From NCBI RefSeq assembly GCF_014635085.1, contig NZ_BMCH01000002.1, positions 434,001 to 498,000 on the forward strand: a stretch of DNA of 64,000 nt. Direction: 5' to 3'. The stretch is from Asaia siamensis. Lineage in GTDB: Bacteria; Pseudomonadota; Alphaproteobacteria; Acetobacterales; Acetobacteraceae. Of the stretch, positions 38,833 through 46,914 are shown in pieces. Each line of letters starts with the position of its first letter. Within the stretch, counting starts at the first letter, position 1. The position numbers and the translations under genes were made by a program. A model generated the notes under the pieces. The model searched no databases, had not been told where the DNA came from, and saw only the letters and a program-made list of their open reading frames with translations.

Positions 38833-40836
38833 TCAGTGACGCGCTGAATACAGCGTTGTCAGGCGATCCGGGGTGTTCGGGATGCGCTCGAGATGGGGCG
38901 AGCGCAGACCGTCATAGTAAGGGATCGAGACGGTGCGGAAATGCGTGTCGGTCTTGATCAGCAGCGTGATGGGCTTCTTGTCCGTCTTGGCGGTTTTCAC
39001 CGCGTCGATCAGACCTTCCGGCGTAAAGGCGTCACCGTTGACGGCCACGATCACGTCATGAATGGCAAGGCCAGCCTTGTAGGCCGGGCTGTCCCAGGCC
39101 ACCGTGCCCAGAGCGCCGTTCTTCGGGTTGATCATCAGGCCCAGTGAGAAGCGCAGGCCAAGGCGGTGGTAGTTCTTGCCGCTTTGCTCGCCGAAATCGT
39201 TTTCCTTGTCGGTATAGACCAGCTTGTAGCCAGAGGCTTCGAGGCCGTTCAGGGGCGCGCGCTTCTGTACGGTGCTGATGCGCTCATGCAGGAACTTGGC
39301 CCAGTCATAGGGCACAACCTTGTTGAGGGTTAGAACCACGTCATCGAACGTATAGGTGCTGACAATGATGCTGCCATCATTGGTGCCGAAAAACGCCTTG
39401 GCGAAATCATCGAGTGATTTCGTGTCATGCGAGAGCTTGCGGATCATCATGTCGGCGTCGAGCCAGACCAACTGACCCTCGACATAGTAATCTTCCGAAC
39501 GCTGGAAATCGCGCCATGAGAGTGGCGAACGCTGCGCGATGATCGGATCATTGGTCGTGTCGGCCACCGGGCGCCAGGTGCGGCCCGACTGGGCGTCATA
39601 GGTGGCAGCCATGAGGGCGAGGGAGTCGAAACCCTGTTCCTTGCTGACGAGGCCCGAACGTGCGGCAAGAATATTGCCCCAGAACTCGGTCTGGCCCTCA
39701 TAGACCCAGAGCAGCGAGCCGCGCTGCGGGGCATTGAAGGTGGCACCATACAGATCAGCCGGGCGGCGATACTTGCCGTTCCAGGAATGGGTGTATTCAT
39801 GCGCCAGCAGATCGCGCTGCGGGAAGGAATGCTTCCAGTCCGTGAAATAGTCTTCGCTCACGCTGTCTTCGCTCGACTGGTGATGCTCAAGGCCGATGCG
39901 ACCCAGCTCATCAGTCAGCGCCATCAGGAAGTCGTAATGCGCGTAATGCTGCGAGCCAAAGGTCAGCAGTGCCTGGGTGACCAGATTGCGGTGAATCTGC
40001 AATTCGGCATCGTCATAGGCCAGGTCACCCGGCTTGTCGGCCACCATGTTAAGCGTGACCGGCACGCCGCCCGGGGCATTCAGCGTAACCTTCTTGAAAT
40101 AGGCGCCTGCGAAGATCGGGGAATCGACCAGCGTGTTGAAGGGCACGGTGCCGAAGGTCAGGGTGTCGCCCGTGGCAGCGCCCACGGGGCGGAGCGCGGT
40201 GGCGGCCTGCCAGCCATGCGGCAGCTTCACGCTGGCCTGAACGGGAATGTCGCGCGAGTAATAGCCAGCCGGATAAAGCGACACCTCGTTCCACTGCACG
40301 TTCACGATATGGGGCGTCATGACGACACGGCCCTCATTGTCGCTCACGGGCGAGAGCAGCTTGAAATCGACATCGATCTGGGTCTGCGCCTTGGTGACGG
40401 GCACATGAAAGGCGAACACATCGACCGGATCGCGCAGCCAGGTGAGAGGCTTGCCCTCAGAGCTGATGGTCAGCCCGCCAAGCTGGGTGATCGTGCCTTC
40501 AGGCGCGTGACCGCCCGGGATCCATTTCGGATAAAGCAGCACCAGCTCACCCGCTTCGCGTGCCGATTGCGGCACGGGCAGCGTCTCATGCATGGTCATG
40601 ACATGATGGTCGAGATCGGTCGCATCGACGCTCAGCTTGAGCGTGCCGGGAAAAGCGACATCCTTGGCCTGAGGCAGCGGCGAGGGAAGGGGCGCGGCTT
40701 CGGGCTGGGGCTGGGCGGCCAGTGCAGGCAGAACGCGCGTGCCAAGCAGCAGGACGGTCAGAAACGTACCGGCGCGGAAAAGACGGATGGTCAAGCAGGG
40801 ATACTCCGGGAAAGGGCTGCAGCTGAAACGGTTCAT
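38833..40836 (-). CDS. M61-family metallopeptidase with PDZ domain
   Basis: About 667 aa, exported (TM/signal segment near residues 18-40, cleavage near PALAA). The M61 N-terminal beta domain is followed by the catalytic HEYTH at about residue 346 (LLAHEYTHSWNGKYRRP) and the downstream Glu in LLWVYEGQTEFWG. A C-terminal PDZ domain begins about residue 550 (GTVAWDSPAYKAGLAIHDVIVAVNG). Family members are glycyl aminopeptidases. ATG 40836 was chosen; a TTG about 45 bases further in has a better GGAG site. Confidence 0.9.
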   Translation of the reverse strand: MNRFSCSPFPEYPCLTIRLFRAGTFLTVLLLGTRVLPALAAQPQPEAAPLPSPLPQAKDVAFPGTLKLSVDATDLDHHVMTMHETLPVPQSAREAGELVLLYPKWIPGGHAPEGTITQLGGLTISSEGKPLTWLRDPVDVFAFHVPVTKAQTQIDVDFKLLSPVSDNEGRVVMTPHIVNVQWNEVSLYPAGYYSRDIPVQASVKLPHGWQAATALRPVGAATGDTLTFGTVPFNTLVDSPIFAGAYFKKVTLNAPGGVPVTLNMVADKPGDLAYDDAELQIHRNLVTQALLTFGSQHYAHYDFLMALTDELGRIGLEHHQSSEDSVSEDYFTDWKHSFPQRDLLAHEYTHSWNGKYRRPADLYGATFNAPQRGSLLWVYEGQTEFWGNILAARSGLVSKEQGFDSLALMAATYDAQSGRTWRPVADTTNDPIIAQRSPLSWRDFQRSEDYYVEGQLVWLDADMMIRKLSHDTKSLDDFAKAFFGTNDGSIIVSTYTFDDVVLTLNKVVPYDWAKFLHERISTVQKRAPLNGLEASGYKLVYTDKENDFGEQSGKNYHRLGLRFSLGLMINPKNGALGTVAWDSPAYKAGLAIHDVIVAVNGDAFTPEGLIDAVKTAKTDKKPITLLIKTDTHFRTVSIPYYDGLRSPHLERIPNTPDRLTTLYSARH

Positions 40837-40922
40837 TACCAAAATGGAAACTGTCTCTCGTGACAACCCATATTAAGGGTTTTATCGCAACTGCCTGCCC
40901 GCTTTCCCAACCGGCGCGCGCG

Positions 40923-43900
40923 TCACACCCGGGTTACAAGGGCAAGATCGGCGCCGATCGCGGCATGATTGGTGGTGACCACCGTCTCACTCAGCAGCCA
41001 TTCGGGTCGCACAGTGTCGAGGTCATAAACCGGCACCACCATGCCTTCACGCGCTGTGATGGTGAGCGCTGCCTGTTCAGCACTTTCCGCGCCGCGCTGG
41101 ATCAGCATCACATCGCATTCCGGCAAGGCGCCCGGATTGACGCGGGTGATCAGATTGGCGAGCTGACGTGAGACCTGACGCAGCCATTCCACCGCTGGAT
41201 CAGGCGCCAGAACCAGCACGGTATTGCCCGTGCCAAGGGCAAGGCCGACCGCGTGCAGCAAGGCAGGCCAGCTTTCACAGGCACAAAGCACGACGCCTTT
41301 AGGACGCAGGCTGTAGCGATTCGTCTCACCCGTGGGGGCGGGCAGATCCAGGCTGAGGCCGCAAAGCCCGTGGGCGATAACGGCGCGCACCTTGCGGGCC
41401 GAAGGCGGGTCTCGTGGTTCGAGAAAGGCCAGAAAGGCCCGCGCTGCTGAAGGCACGGGGGTTTCTGTGGTGGGGGCAAGCGGGCAGGGCGCACCATGCA
41501 TCAGCCGTGGCATGAAAAGCGGCCCGCCAAGCTTCGGCCCCGAGCCGGAAAGACCACGCCCTCCGAAGGGCTGCATTCCCACGCTTGCCCCGATCATCGA
41601 GCGATTGACGTAGATATTCCCCGCACGGCTGCGGGAAGTGGCGCGTTCGAGCGTCTCATGCAGGCGGCTCTGCACACCGAAGGTCATCGCATAGCCGGTC
41701 GCGTTCAGCGCATCGATCACCCCGTCGAGCTCATGACGGGCATAGCGTCTGATATGCAGAACAGGGCCGAACACCTCGAGACCGATATCGGCCACGCGTC
41801 CGATTTCGATCAGGGTGGGCGCCACGAAATGACCGTTCAGCGTTTCGGCCTGCAGATCTGGTTGCCAGACGCGATAGCCTGCCCGTCTCATGCGGTCGAT
41901 ATGCGCTTCGATGCGTATGCGGGCACCCGCCGAGATAACGGGCCCCATATCGCAGCGCAGCTGATCGGGCGCGCCGACATGACGTGCGCTGATGGCTGCC
42001 TTGAGCGCCTCTATCAGCGCATCGGCGCCCTCTTCCTGCACCAGAAGCACACGCAACGAGGCGCTGCGTTGGCCTGCGCTGTCGAAAGCCGACGCGAGAA
42101 TATCGGGAATGACCTGCTGGGGCGATAGCGTGCTGTCAACCAGCATGGCATTCTGTCCGCTCGTATCGGCCAGAAGGGGCACGGGCTGGCCCGTGCGCCC
42201 GGTGCGGCCAAGCAATTCCCGGCTTATCGTCTTGGCCACGGCAGTCGAGCCGGTAAAGAGCACACCGTCTATGCGGGAATCCGCAACGAGAGAGGCGCCC
42301 ACATTCCCTTCGCCCGGCAGAAGCTGGAGCGCGCGAGGGGGCAGGCCCGTCTGCAGAAACAGGGACACGACATGCGCGGCGATCAGCGGTGTTTCTTCCG
42401 CCGGTTTGGCAATCACCACATTGCCCGCGGCAAGGGCGGCGGCAATCTGCCCGGTGAAGCTCGCAAGTGGGAAGTTCCAGGGGCTGATGCACAGGATCGT
42501 GCCGAGCGGGGCGCCGACCAGGCCTCTTTCGGAAAGGCTGCGAAGCTGGGCGCCGTAGTAGCGCAGATAGTCCACCGCCTCGCGCAATTCGTCAGAGGCA
42601 TTGGTAATGGTCTTGCCTGCTTCGCGAACGAGCAGGTTCAGAAGAGCCGTCTGGTCCTGCTCAAGCGCGTCGGCCATCCGGTCGAGATGGGCAGCGCGAT
42701 CTTCGGGTTCGGTGCGGCGCCAGATCTGATCGGTCTCGGCAGCGTTGAGCGCCGCATCGATATCGCGTGGTCTGGCGTAAAGCGCGATACCGACGCGATC
42801 GGCGTGAGCTGCCGGGTTGATGATCGCATGGGGCCGCCCCTCGGCCCGCGGCATGGTCGGTCCCATGGGCACGGCCTGACGAGGGTATGTCGTCCCGGGT
42901 AGACACTCTGCAAGCTGGGCAAGGGTGGCATCATTCGCGAGATCGGGAGCGGTGGCACTCTGCCGTTCGGGCATGGTCAGGTCGCAGGGCAGGGGAATAT
43001 CCGCGTTCGGCATGCCGCGCGGCACAATGATACGTGCCTGAGCGACGGGGTCTGCAATCAGGGCATCGAGCGTGACGAGCCTGTCATAGGCCTGATTGAG
43101 AAACGAGGAGGCAGAGCCTGCCTCGATCAAGCGACGCACAAGAAACGAGGCAAGGCGGCTGTCCGGGCCGATGGGGGTGAGGATCCGACAGGCAATACCG
43201 GCCTGACGGGGGTGCACCAGCGGCGCCAGAAGCGTTTCGCCCATGCCGTGTCGGCAGCCGAATTCGTAGAGACCCGGCGTCCATGGCCCGGCGATTGCCT
43301 GAATGGTCGCGATGCTGCGCGCGTTATGGGTGGCGAATTGCGGATAAAGCGCTTCAGGCGCCTCAAGCGCTCGTTTCGCGCAGGCAATATAGCTGATGTC
43401 GCTATGACATTTGCGGGTGAAGACCGGATAGTCACGCGTCACCTGCGCCTGATTCTGCCGGATCTCATGGTCCCAATAGGCGCCCTTCACCAGTCTCAGC
43501 CCCACGCGTCGACCGGTTTCGGTGCCTGATGTGATGAGATGCTCGATGAGTGGCAGTGCCCGCTTGTCATAGGCCTGCACGGTAAAAGACAGACCGTCCC
43601 ACCCCGCCAGATCGGGCAGGCGGCAGAGCCGGTCGAACAGGTCGAGACTGAGATCGAGCGTCTCGCTGGTTTCGGCATCGACAATCAGGAAAATATTGGC
43701 GGCCTTGGCCCGCGACGCGAGGAGGGTCAGAAAAGGCAGCAATTCCTCCATGACCTGCGCGGTCTGGGACCGCTCGAAACGCGGATGCAGCGAGGAAAGT
43801 CTGAAAGAAAGGGACGGGCGTTCGTATATGGTTTGCCCGCGTCCATGGCGCCCCAGCGTCTCGACCATGGACAGCGCTTCCTGGCGCGCCTGGTCGGCGT

Positions 43901-44534
43901 CTTCTGGCGCCCGCGCTGTTTCACGCAAGGGCGCATAGGCGTGAGAAAAGCCTTCCTGCTCGGCCTTGCGGCTGCGCCTGAGTCCCTGGACCAGCGTGTC
44001 TGCCAGTACGAACTGGGTGCCCATCATCGTGATGGCACGCTCGACCCCGTGCCGGATGAAAGGCGCGCCGCTTTTCAGGGCGAGGCTGCGCAAGCCGCCC
44101 GTCAGCGCGTGAAGGCGCGACGAAGTGGACATCGCCCAGCTCGCGGCACTGAGGAAAAAAGGATGGTTCTGTCCGCCCTGCTGCAGCCAGACGCCCTGTC
44201 CGATCTGGTCCCGTATCAGCGCATCACGCGTGGCCGCATCGGGAATGCGAAGAAGGCTGCCGGCGAGTGTCAGCAGGGCCGTGCCTTCGGGGGAGGTAAG
44301 GGGAAATGCCTGCACCATGGTCTCGACACCTTTGGTGCCGGCTCTCTCGCGCAGCCGAGTGGCCAGAAAGCGCGCCTGCTGGTCGATCTGCTCCAGATAG
44401 GGTTCGCCCAGTGTCGCAGAGACCAGAAGGGCCGCGAGGGCCTCGGCCTCTGGCAGGCGTGAGGCTCGCAGAATGGCCTCGCGCGAAGGGGATGGCGGCG
44501 CCACAGACGGCAGGAAACTGGAAAACGGTGTCAT
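40923..44534 (-). CDS. putA: PutA-like proline dehydrogenase/glutamate semialdehyde dehydrogenase with altered ALDH catalytic site
   Basis: The 1203-aa protein has the PutA layout: PRODH barrel (FTVQAYDKRALPLIEHLI, RLVKGAYWDHEIRQNQ, YPQFATHNARSIATI, LVRRLIEAGSASSFLNQ), ALDH domain (SPWNFPLASFTGQIAAALA, GVLFTGSTAVAKTI, EVFGPVLHIRRY) and a C-terminal ALDH-like tail. There is no N-terminal DNA-binding domain. PutA oxidises proline to glutamate. In the ALDH half the usual GQRCSALRVL is GQRSASLRVL (Ser824, codon 42063-42065), and the general-base Glu is Asp790 in LLADTSGQNAM. The PRODH half lacks a clean DMLGEA motif, and CRIYAP reads CRILTP. A full two-step activity is therefore doubtful. Confidence 0.88.
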   Translation of the reverse strand: MTPFSSFLPSVAPPSPSREAILRASRLPEAEALAALLVSATLGEPYLEQIDQQARFLATRLRERAGTKGVETMVQAFPLTSPEGTALLTLAGSLLRIPDAATRDALIRDQIGQGVWLQQGGQNHPFFLSAASWAMSTSSRLHALTGGLRSLALKSGAPFIRHGVERAITMMGTQFVLADTLVQGLRRSRKAEQEGFSHAYAPLRETARAPEDADQARQEALSMVETLGRHGRGQTIYERPSLSFRLSSLHPRFERSQTAQVMEELLPFLTLLASRAKAANIFLIVDAETSETLDLSLDLFDRLCRLPDLAGWDGLSFTVQAYDKRALPLIEHLITSGTETGRRVGLRLVKGAYWDHEIRQNQAQVTRDYPVFTRKCHSDISYIACAKRALEAPEALYPQFATHNARSIATIQAIAGPWTPGLYEFGCRHGMGETLLAPLVHPRQAGIACRILTPIGPDSRLASFLVRRLIEAGSASSFLNQAYDRLVTLDALIADPVAQARIIVPRGMPNADIPLPCDLTMPERQSATAPDLANDATLAQLAECLPGTTYPRQAVPMGPTMPRAEGRPHAIINPAAHADRVGIALYARPRDIDAALNAAETDQIWRRTEPEDRAAHLDRMADALEQDQTALLNLLVREAGKTITNASDELREAVDYLRYYGAQLRSLSERGLVGAPLGTILCISPWNFPLASFTGQIAAALAAGNVVIAKPAEETPLIAAHVVSLFLQTGLPPRALQLLPGEGNVGASLVADSRIDGVLFTGSTAVAKTISRELLGRTGRTGQPVPLLADTSGQNAMLVDSTLSPQQVIPDILASAFDSAGQRSASLRVLLVQEEGADALIEALKAAISARHVGAPDQLRCDMGPVISAGARIRIEAHIDRMRRAGYRVWQPDLQAETLNGHFVAPTLIEIGRVADIGLEVFGPVLHIRRYARHELDGVIDALNATGYAMTFGVQSRLHETLERATSRSRAGNIYVNRSMIGASVGMQPFGGRGLSGSGPKLGGPLFMPRLMHGAPCPLAPTTETPVPSAARAFLAFLEPRDPPSARKVRAVIAHGLCGLSLDLPAPTGETNRYSLRPKGVVLCACESWPALLHAVGLALGTGNTVLVLAPDPAVEWLRQVSRQLANLITRVNPGALPECDVMLIQRGAESAEQAALTITAREGMVVPVYDLDTVRPEWLLSETVVTTNHAAIGADLALVTRV

Positions 44535-44672
44535 GCTGTCTCAGTCACGCAGGAAACCCAAAAAGACAGACTAGGCGAGGCCCCGTGTCACGAAAACCCT
44601 CCGGACGGGGTTCGGGTCGTTACGTATGAGTCATGCTGCATGGCGCGACGGGCAATGAAGGGTGATGCAGGT

Positions 44673-44700
44673 GTAAAAAAGGGGCCGTCCAGCCCCTTCT
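44673..44700 (-). terminator. Terminator of the ABM-domain gene
   Basis: On the minus strand AAGGGGC and GCCCCTT form a 7-bp stem around a 6-base loop, then run into TTTT. It lies about 30 bp after the stop codon. Confidence 0.85.
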
Positions 44701-44728
44701 TCTGTTCCGAAGCGCCGGAGCGGAGCAC

Positions 44729-45031
44729 TCAGGGATGCTGGCGCGTGAAGAAGCGCACATTGCGTTCCTCGATCCTGAGATCGCGCAGGGCTGCCGCGAA
44801 TTTCTCGAAATGGGGTGTCTTGAGATGGGCGTCGAAAGCCGGGCGCCCCGTATAGACTTCATGTAGGACAATGATGTCCGAAGCATCCTGCTGGGTCAGT
44901 ACATCGAAGGTCAGGCATCCTTCTTCGTCGGCCAGCGAGCGGTCGCTGTCATAACGGCAGATTTCCAGGAAGGCGTCGAAGCTCTCGGCGGGGGCAGCAA
45001 ACTCTGCGATGACCGTGAAATGCTGTGACAT
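44729..45031 (-). CDS. ABM-domain (antibiotic biosynthesis monooxygenase-like) protein
   Basis: A 100-aa ferredoxin-like-fold protein. FTVIAEFAAPAESFDAFLE, DEEGCLTFDVLTQQDASDIIVLHEVYTGRPAFDAHLKTPHF and the final FFTRQHP are typical of the YgiN/ABM family. Family members act on quinones or reactive aldehydes; the substrate here is unknown. The start at 45031 has AAGGGA upstream; the track's longer frame reaches into the glycine-riboswitch leader on the other strand and is not used. Confidence 0.85.
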   Translation of the reverse strand: MSQHFTVIAEFAAPAESFDAFLEICRYDSDRSLADEEGCLTFDVLTQQDASDIIVLHEVYTGRPAFDAHLKTPHFEKFAAALRDLRIEERNVRFFTRQHP

Positions 45032-45099
45032 GACTTGAAATCCCTTTCGTTTACAGAATTGACTTTTCAGCCCTAATTCTGCGAAGAGTAAACACCGAT

Positions 45100-45265
45100 T
45101 CACGGGAGAGACCGGACACTTTTTCCGGCGCCGAAGGAGCAACCGCCCCGGAAACTCTCAGGCAAAAGGACCGCGATCGGCTGGAACTTCTGGAGAGAGG
45201 CACCTTGATGAGGTGTCCGCCGACGGGATAGCGATCTCAGGCAAAGGCGACAGAAGGGGCGACGA
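45100..45265 (+). promoter_or_regulatory. Tandem glycine riboswitch
   Basis: Two glycine aptamers in series lie directly before gcvT. The first contains GGGAGAG, GCCGAAGGAGCAACCGCCCC and ACTCTCAGGCAAAAGGACCG; the second contains CTGGAGAGAG, GCCGACGGGATAG and ATCTCAGGCAAAGGCGACAG. Glycine binding turns on expression of the cleavage genes. Confidence 0.95.
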
Positions 45266-45301
45266 TTTTTCTCGTTTCCTGCCTCCGGGGGATTCTGCCC
45301 T

Positions 45302-46435
45302 ATGTCCGACGCGCTTCTTCTCACGCCGCTGAATGCCCTCCATCTTGAACTGGGCGCCCGTATGGTGCCGTTCGCGGGCTATTCCATGCCCCTGCAATAT
45401 CCGGCCGGATTGATGGCCGAGCATCTGCACACGCGAGGCAAGGCCGGTCTTTTCGATGTGTCCCATATGGGCCAGCTTCGCGTTACGCCCCGTACAGGCA
45501 CGCTTGAAGACGCCGCTCTGGCGCTTGAATCCCTCATTCCTGTCGATCTGGCCGGGCTCGGTGCCAACCGTCAGCGTTACGGGTTTCTGACCAATGAAAA
45601 GGGCGGCATTCGCGATGATCTGATGGTCGCCAATATGGGCGACTGGCTGTTCGTGGTCGTCAATGCCTCCTGCAAGGAAGCCGACACCGCGCTGATGCAG
45701 GCAGCCCTTGGTGACCGTATCGTGATCGAGCCTCAGGCCGATCGCGCGCTTCTTGCCCTGCAGGGGCCAGAAGCCGTGCATGTTCTGGCCGATCTCTGCC
45801 CGCAGGCCGAAGCGATGCGCTTCATGGATGCGATCGAGGCGGATGTGGATGGCGTGCGCTGCACGGTCACGCGCTCGGGCTATACGGGCGAAGACGGTTT
45901 CGAGATCGGCATTCCCGCCGAGCATGCCGAGCAGATCGCCCGCGCGCTTCTGGCTGATGAGCGCGTGTTGCCGATCGGGTTGGGTGCCCGTGACAGCCTG
46001 CGTCTCGAAGCGGGTCTGTGCCTTTATGGCAATGACCTTGACGAGACCACGACCCCGGTTGAGGCCGCGCTGACCTGGGCCATGCAGAAGAGCCGCCGTG
46101 AGGGCGGCGCCCGTGCCGGTGGCTATCCGGGTGCCGAAATCATCATGGCGCAGGCCCGCGATGGCGTCTCGCGTCTGCGCGTCGGTCTGGCGGCTGAAGG
46201 CCGTGCGCCGGTTCGCGGCGGTACCGAGCTTTTTGCCGATGCCGAAGGCACGCAGAAGGTTGGCGTGGTCACATCGGGCGCTTTTGGTCCAAGCGTGAGC
46301 GCTCCCGTGGCCATGGGCTATGTCGCCACCGGCCATTCTGCGATCGGCACGGTTCTTTACGGTGCGCTGCGCGGCAAGTTTGTGCCGGTGCAGGTCCGCG
46401 CCCTGCCTTTCGTTCCCCCCGGTTTCAAACGCTGA
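45302..46435 (+). CDS. gcvT: Glycine cleavage T protein (aminomethyltransferase)
   Basis: Transfers the methylene group from the lipoyl arm of GcvH to tetrahydrofolate and releases ammonia. The 377-aa protein has ARMVPFAGYSMPLQYP near the start, AGLFDVSHMGQLRV, CTVTRSGYTGEDGFEI, and ARDSLRLEAGLCLYG for folate and lipoyl binding. It begins 37 bp after the glycine riboswitch and leads gcvT-gcvH-gcvP. Confidence 0.96.
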   Translation: MSDALLLTPLNALHLELGARMVPFAGYSMPLQYPAGLMAEHLHTRGKAGLFDVSHMGQLRVTPRTGTLEDAALALESLIPVDLAGLGANRQRYGFLTNEKGGIRDDLMVANMGDWLFVVVNASCKEADTALMQAALGDRIVIEPQADRALLALQGPEAVHVLADLCPQAEAMRFMDAIEADVDGVRCTVTRSGYTGEDGFEIGIPAEHAEQIARALLADERVLPIGLGARDSLRLEAGLCLYGNDLDETTTPVEAALTWAMQKSRREGGARAGGYPGAEIIMAQARDGVSRLRVGLAAEGRAPVRGGTELFADAEGTQKVGVVTSGAFGPSVSAPVAMGYVATGHSAIGTVLYGALRGKFVPVQVRALPFVPPGFKR

Positions 46436-46463
46436 AAACCGTCTCACAGAGAAAGATGTCATC

Positions 46464-46829
46464 ATGAGCTCCACCTATTACACCCCGTCCCATGAATGGA
46501 TTCGTCTCGAAGGCGAGATCGCGACCGTCGGCATTACCGGCCATGCGGCTGAAGAGCTGGGTGAACTGGTTTTTGTCGAAGCCAAGGACGAAGGCACCGA
46601 AGTCGCTCAGGGCGACGCTGCTGCCGTGGTCGAATCCGTGAAGGCGGCTTCTGACATCTATGCGCCGGTAAGCGGCGTTCTGGCCGGGTTCAATGCCCGC
46701 CTGAGCGACGAACCGACGCTGGTCGGTGCCGATCCGGAAGGTGAAGGCTGGATCTTCAAGCTGCGCGTGACCGATTCCGCCCAGCTTGAGGCTCTGCTCG
46801 ATGCCGATGCCTACAAGGCCTCTCTCTGA
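46464..46829 (+). CDS. gcvH: Glycine cleavage H protein
   Basis: A 121-aa lipoyl carrier with HEWIRLEGEIATVGITGHAAEELG at the start and the lipoylated lysine Lys60 in AAVVESVKAASDIYAPVSG. It carries the aminomethyl group between GcvP and GcvT. It lies 28 bp after gcvT. A hairpin terminator follows the stop codon, before gcvP. Confidence 0.97.
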   Translation: MSSTYYTPSHEWIRLEGEIATVGITGHAAEELGELVFVEAKDEGTEVAQGDAAAVVESVKAASDIYAPVSGVLAGFNARLSDEPTLVGADPEGEGWIFKLRVTDSAQLEALLDADAYKASL

Positions 46830-46839
46830 TCTGACCGGT

Positions 46840-46872
46840 AAAGGCGGCGCATTGTGCCGCCTTTGCTTTTTT
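46840..46872 (+). terminator. Terminator-like hairpin between gcvH and gcvP
   Basis: AAAGGCGGC (46840-46848) pairs perfectly with GCCGCCTTT (46856-46864) around a 7-base loop, followed by GCTTTTTT. It lies 10 bp after the gcvH stop and 42 bp before the gcvP start, in the same direction as the operon. Confidence 0.85.
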
Positions 46873-46914
46873 GACCTGTGACTGACCCCGTTCCCGACGA
46901 GGATTTGCCGAGAC

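Noticed and set aside
45158-46474. 438-codon minus-strand frame over gcvT
   Set aside because: Antisense shadow that also covers the glycine riboswitch; the plus-strand gene and riboswitch explain the sequence.
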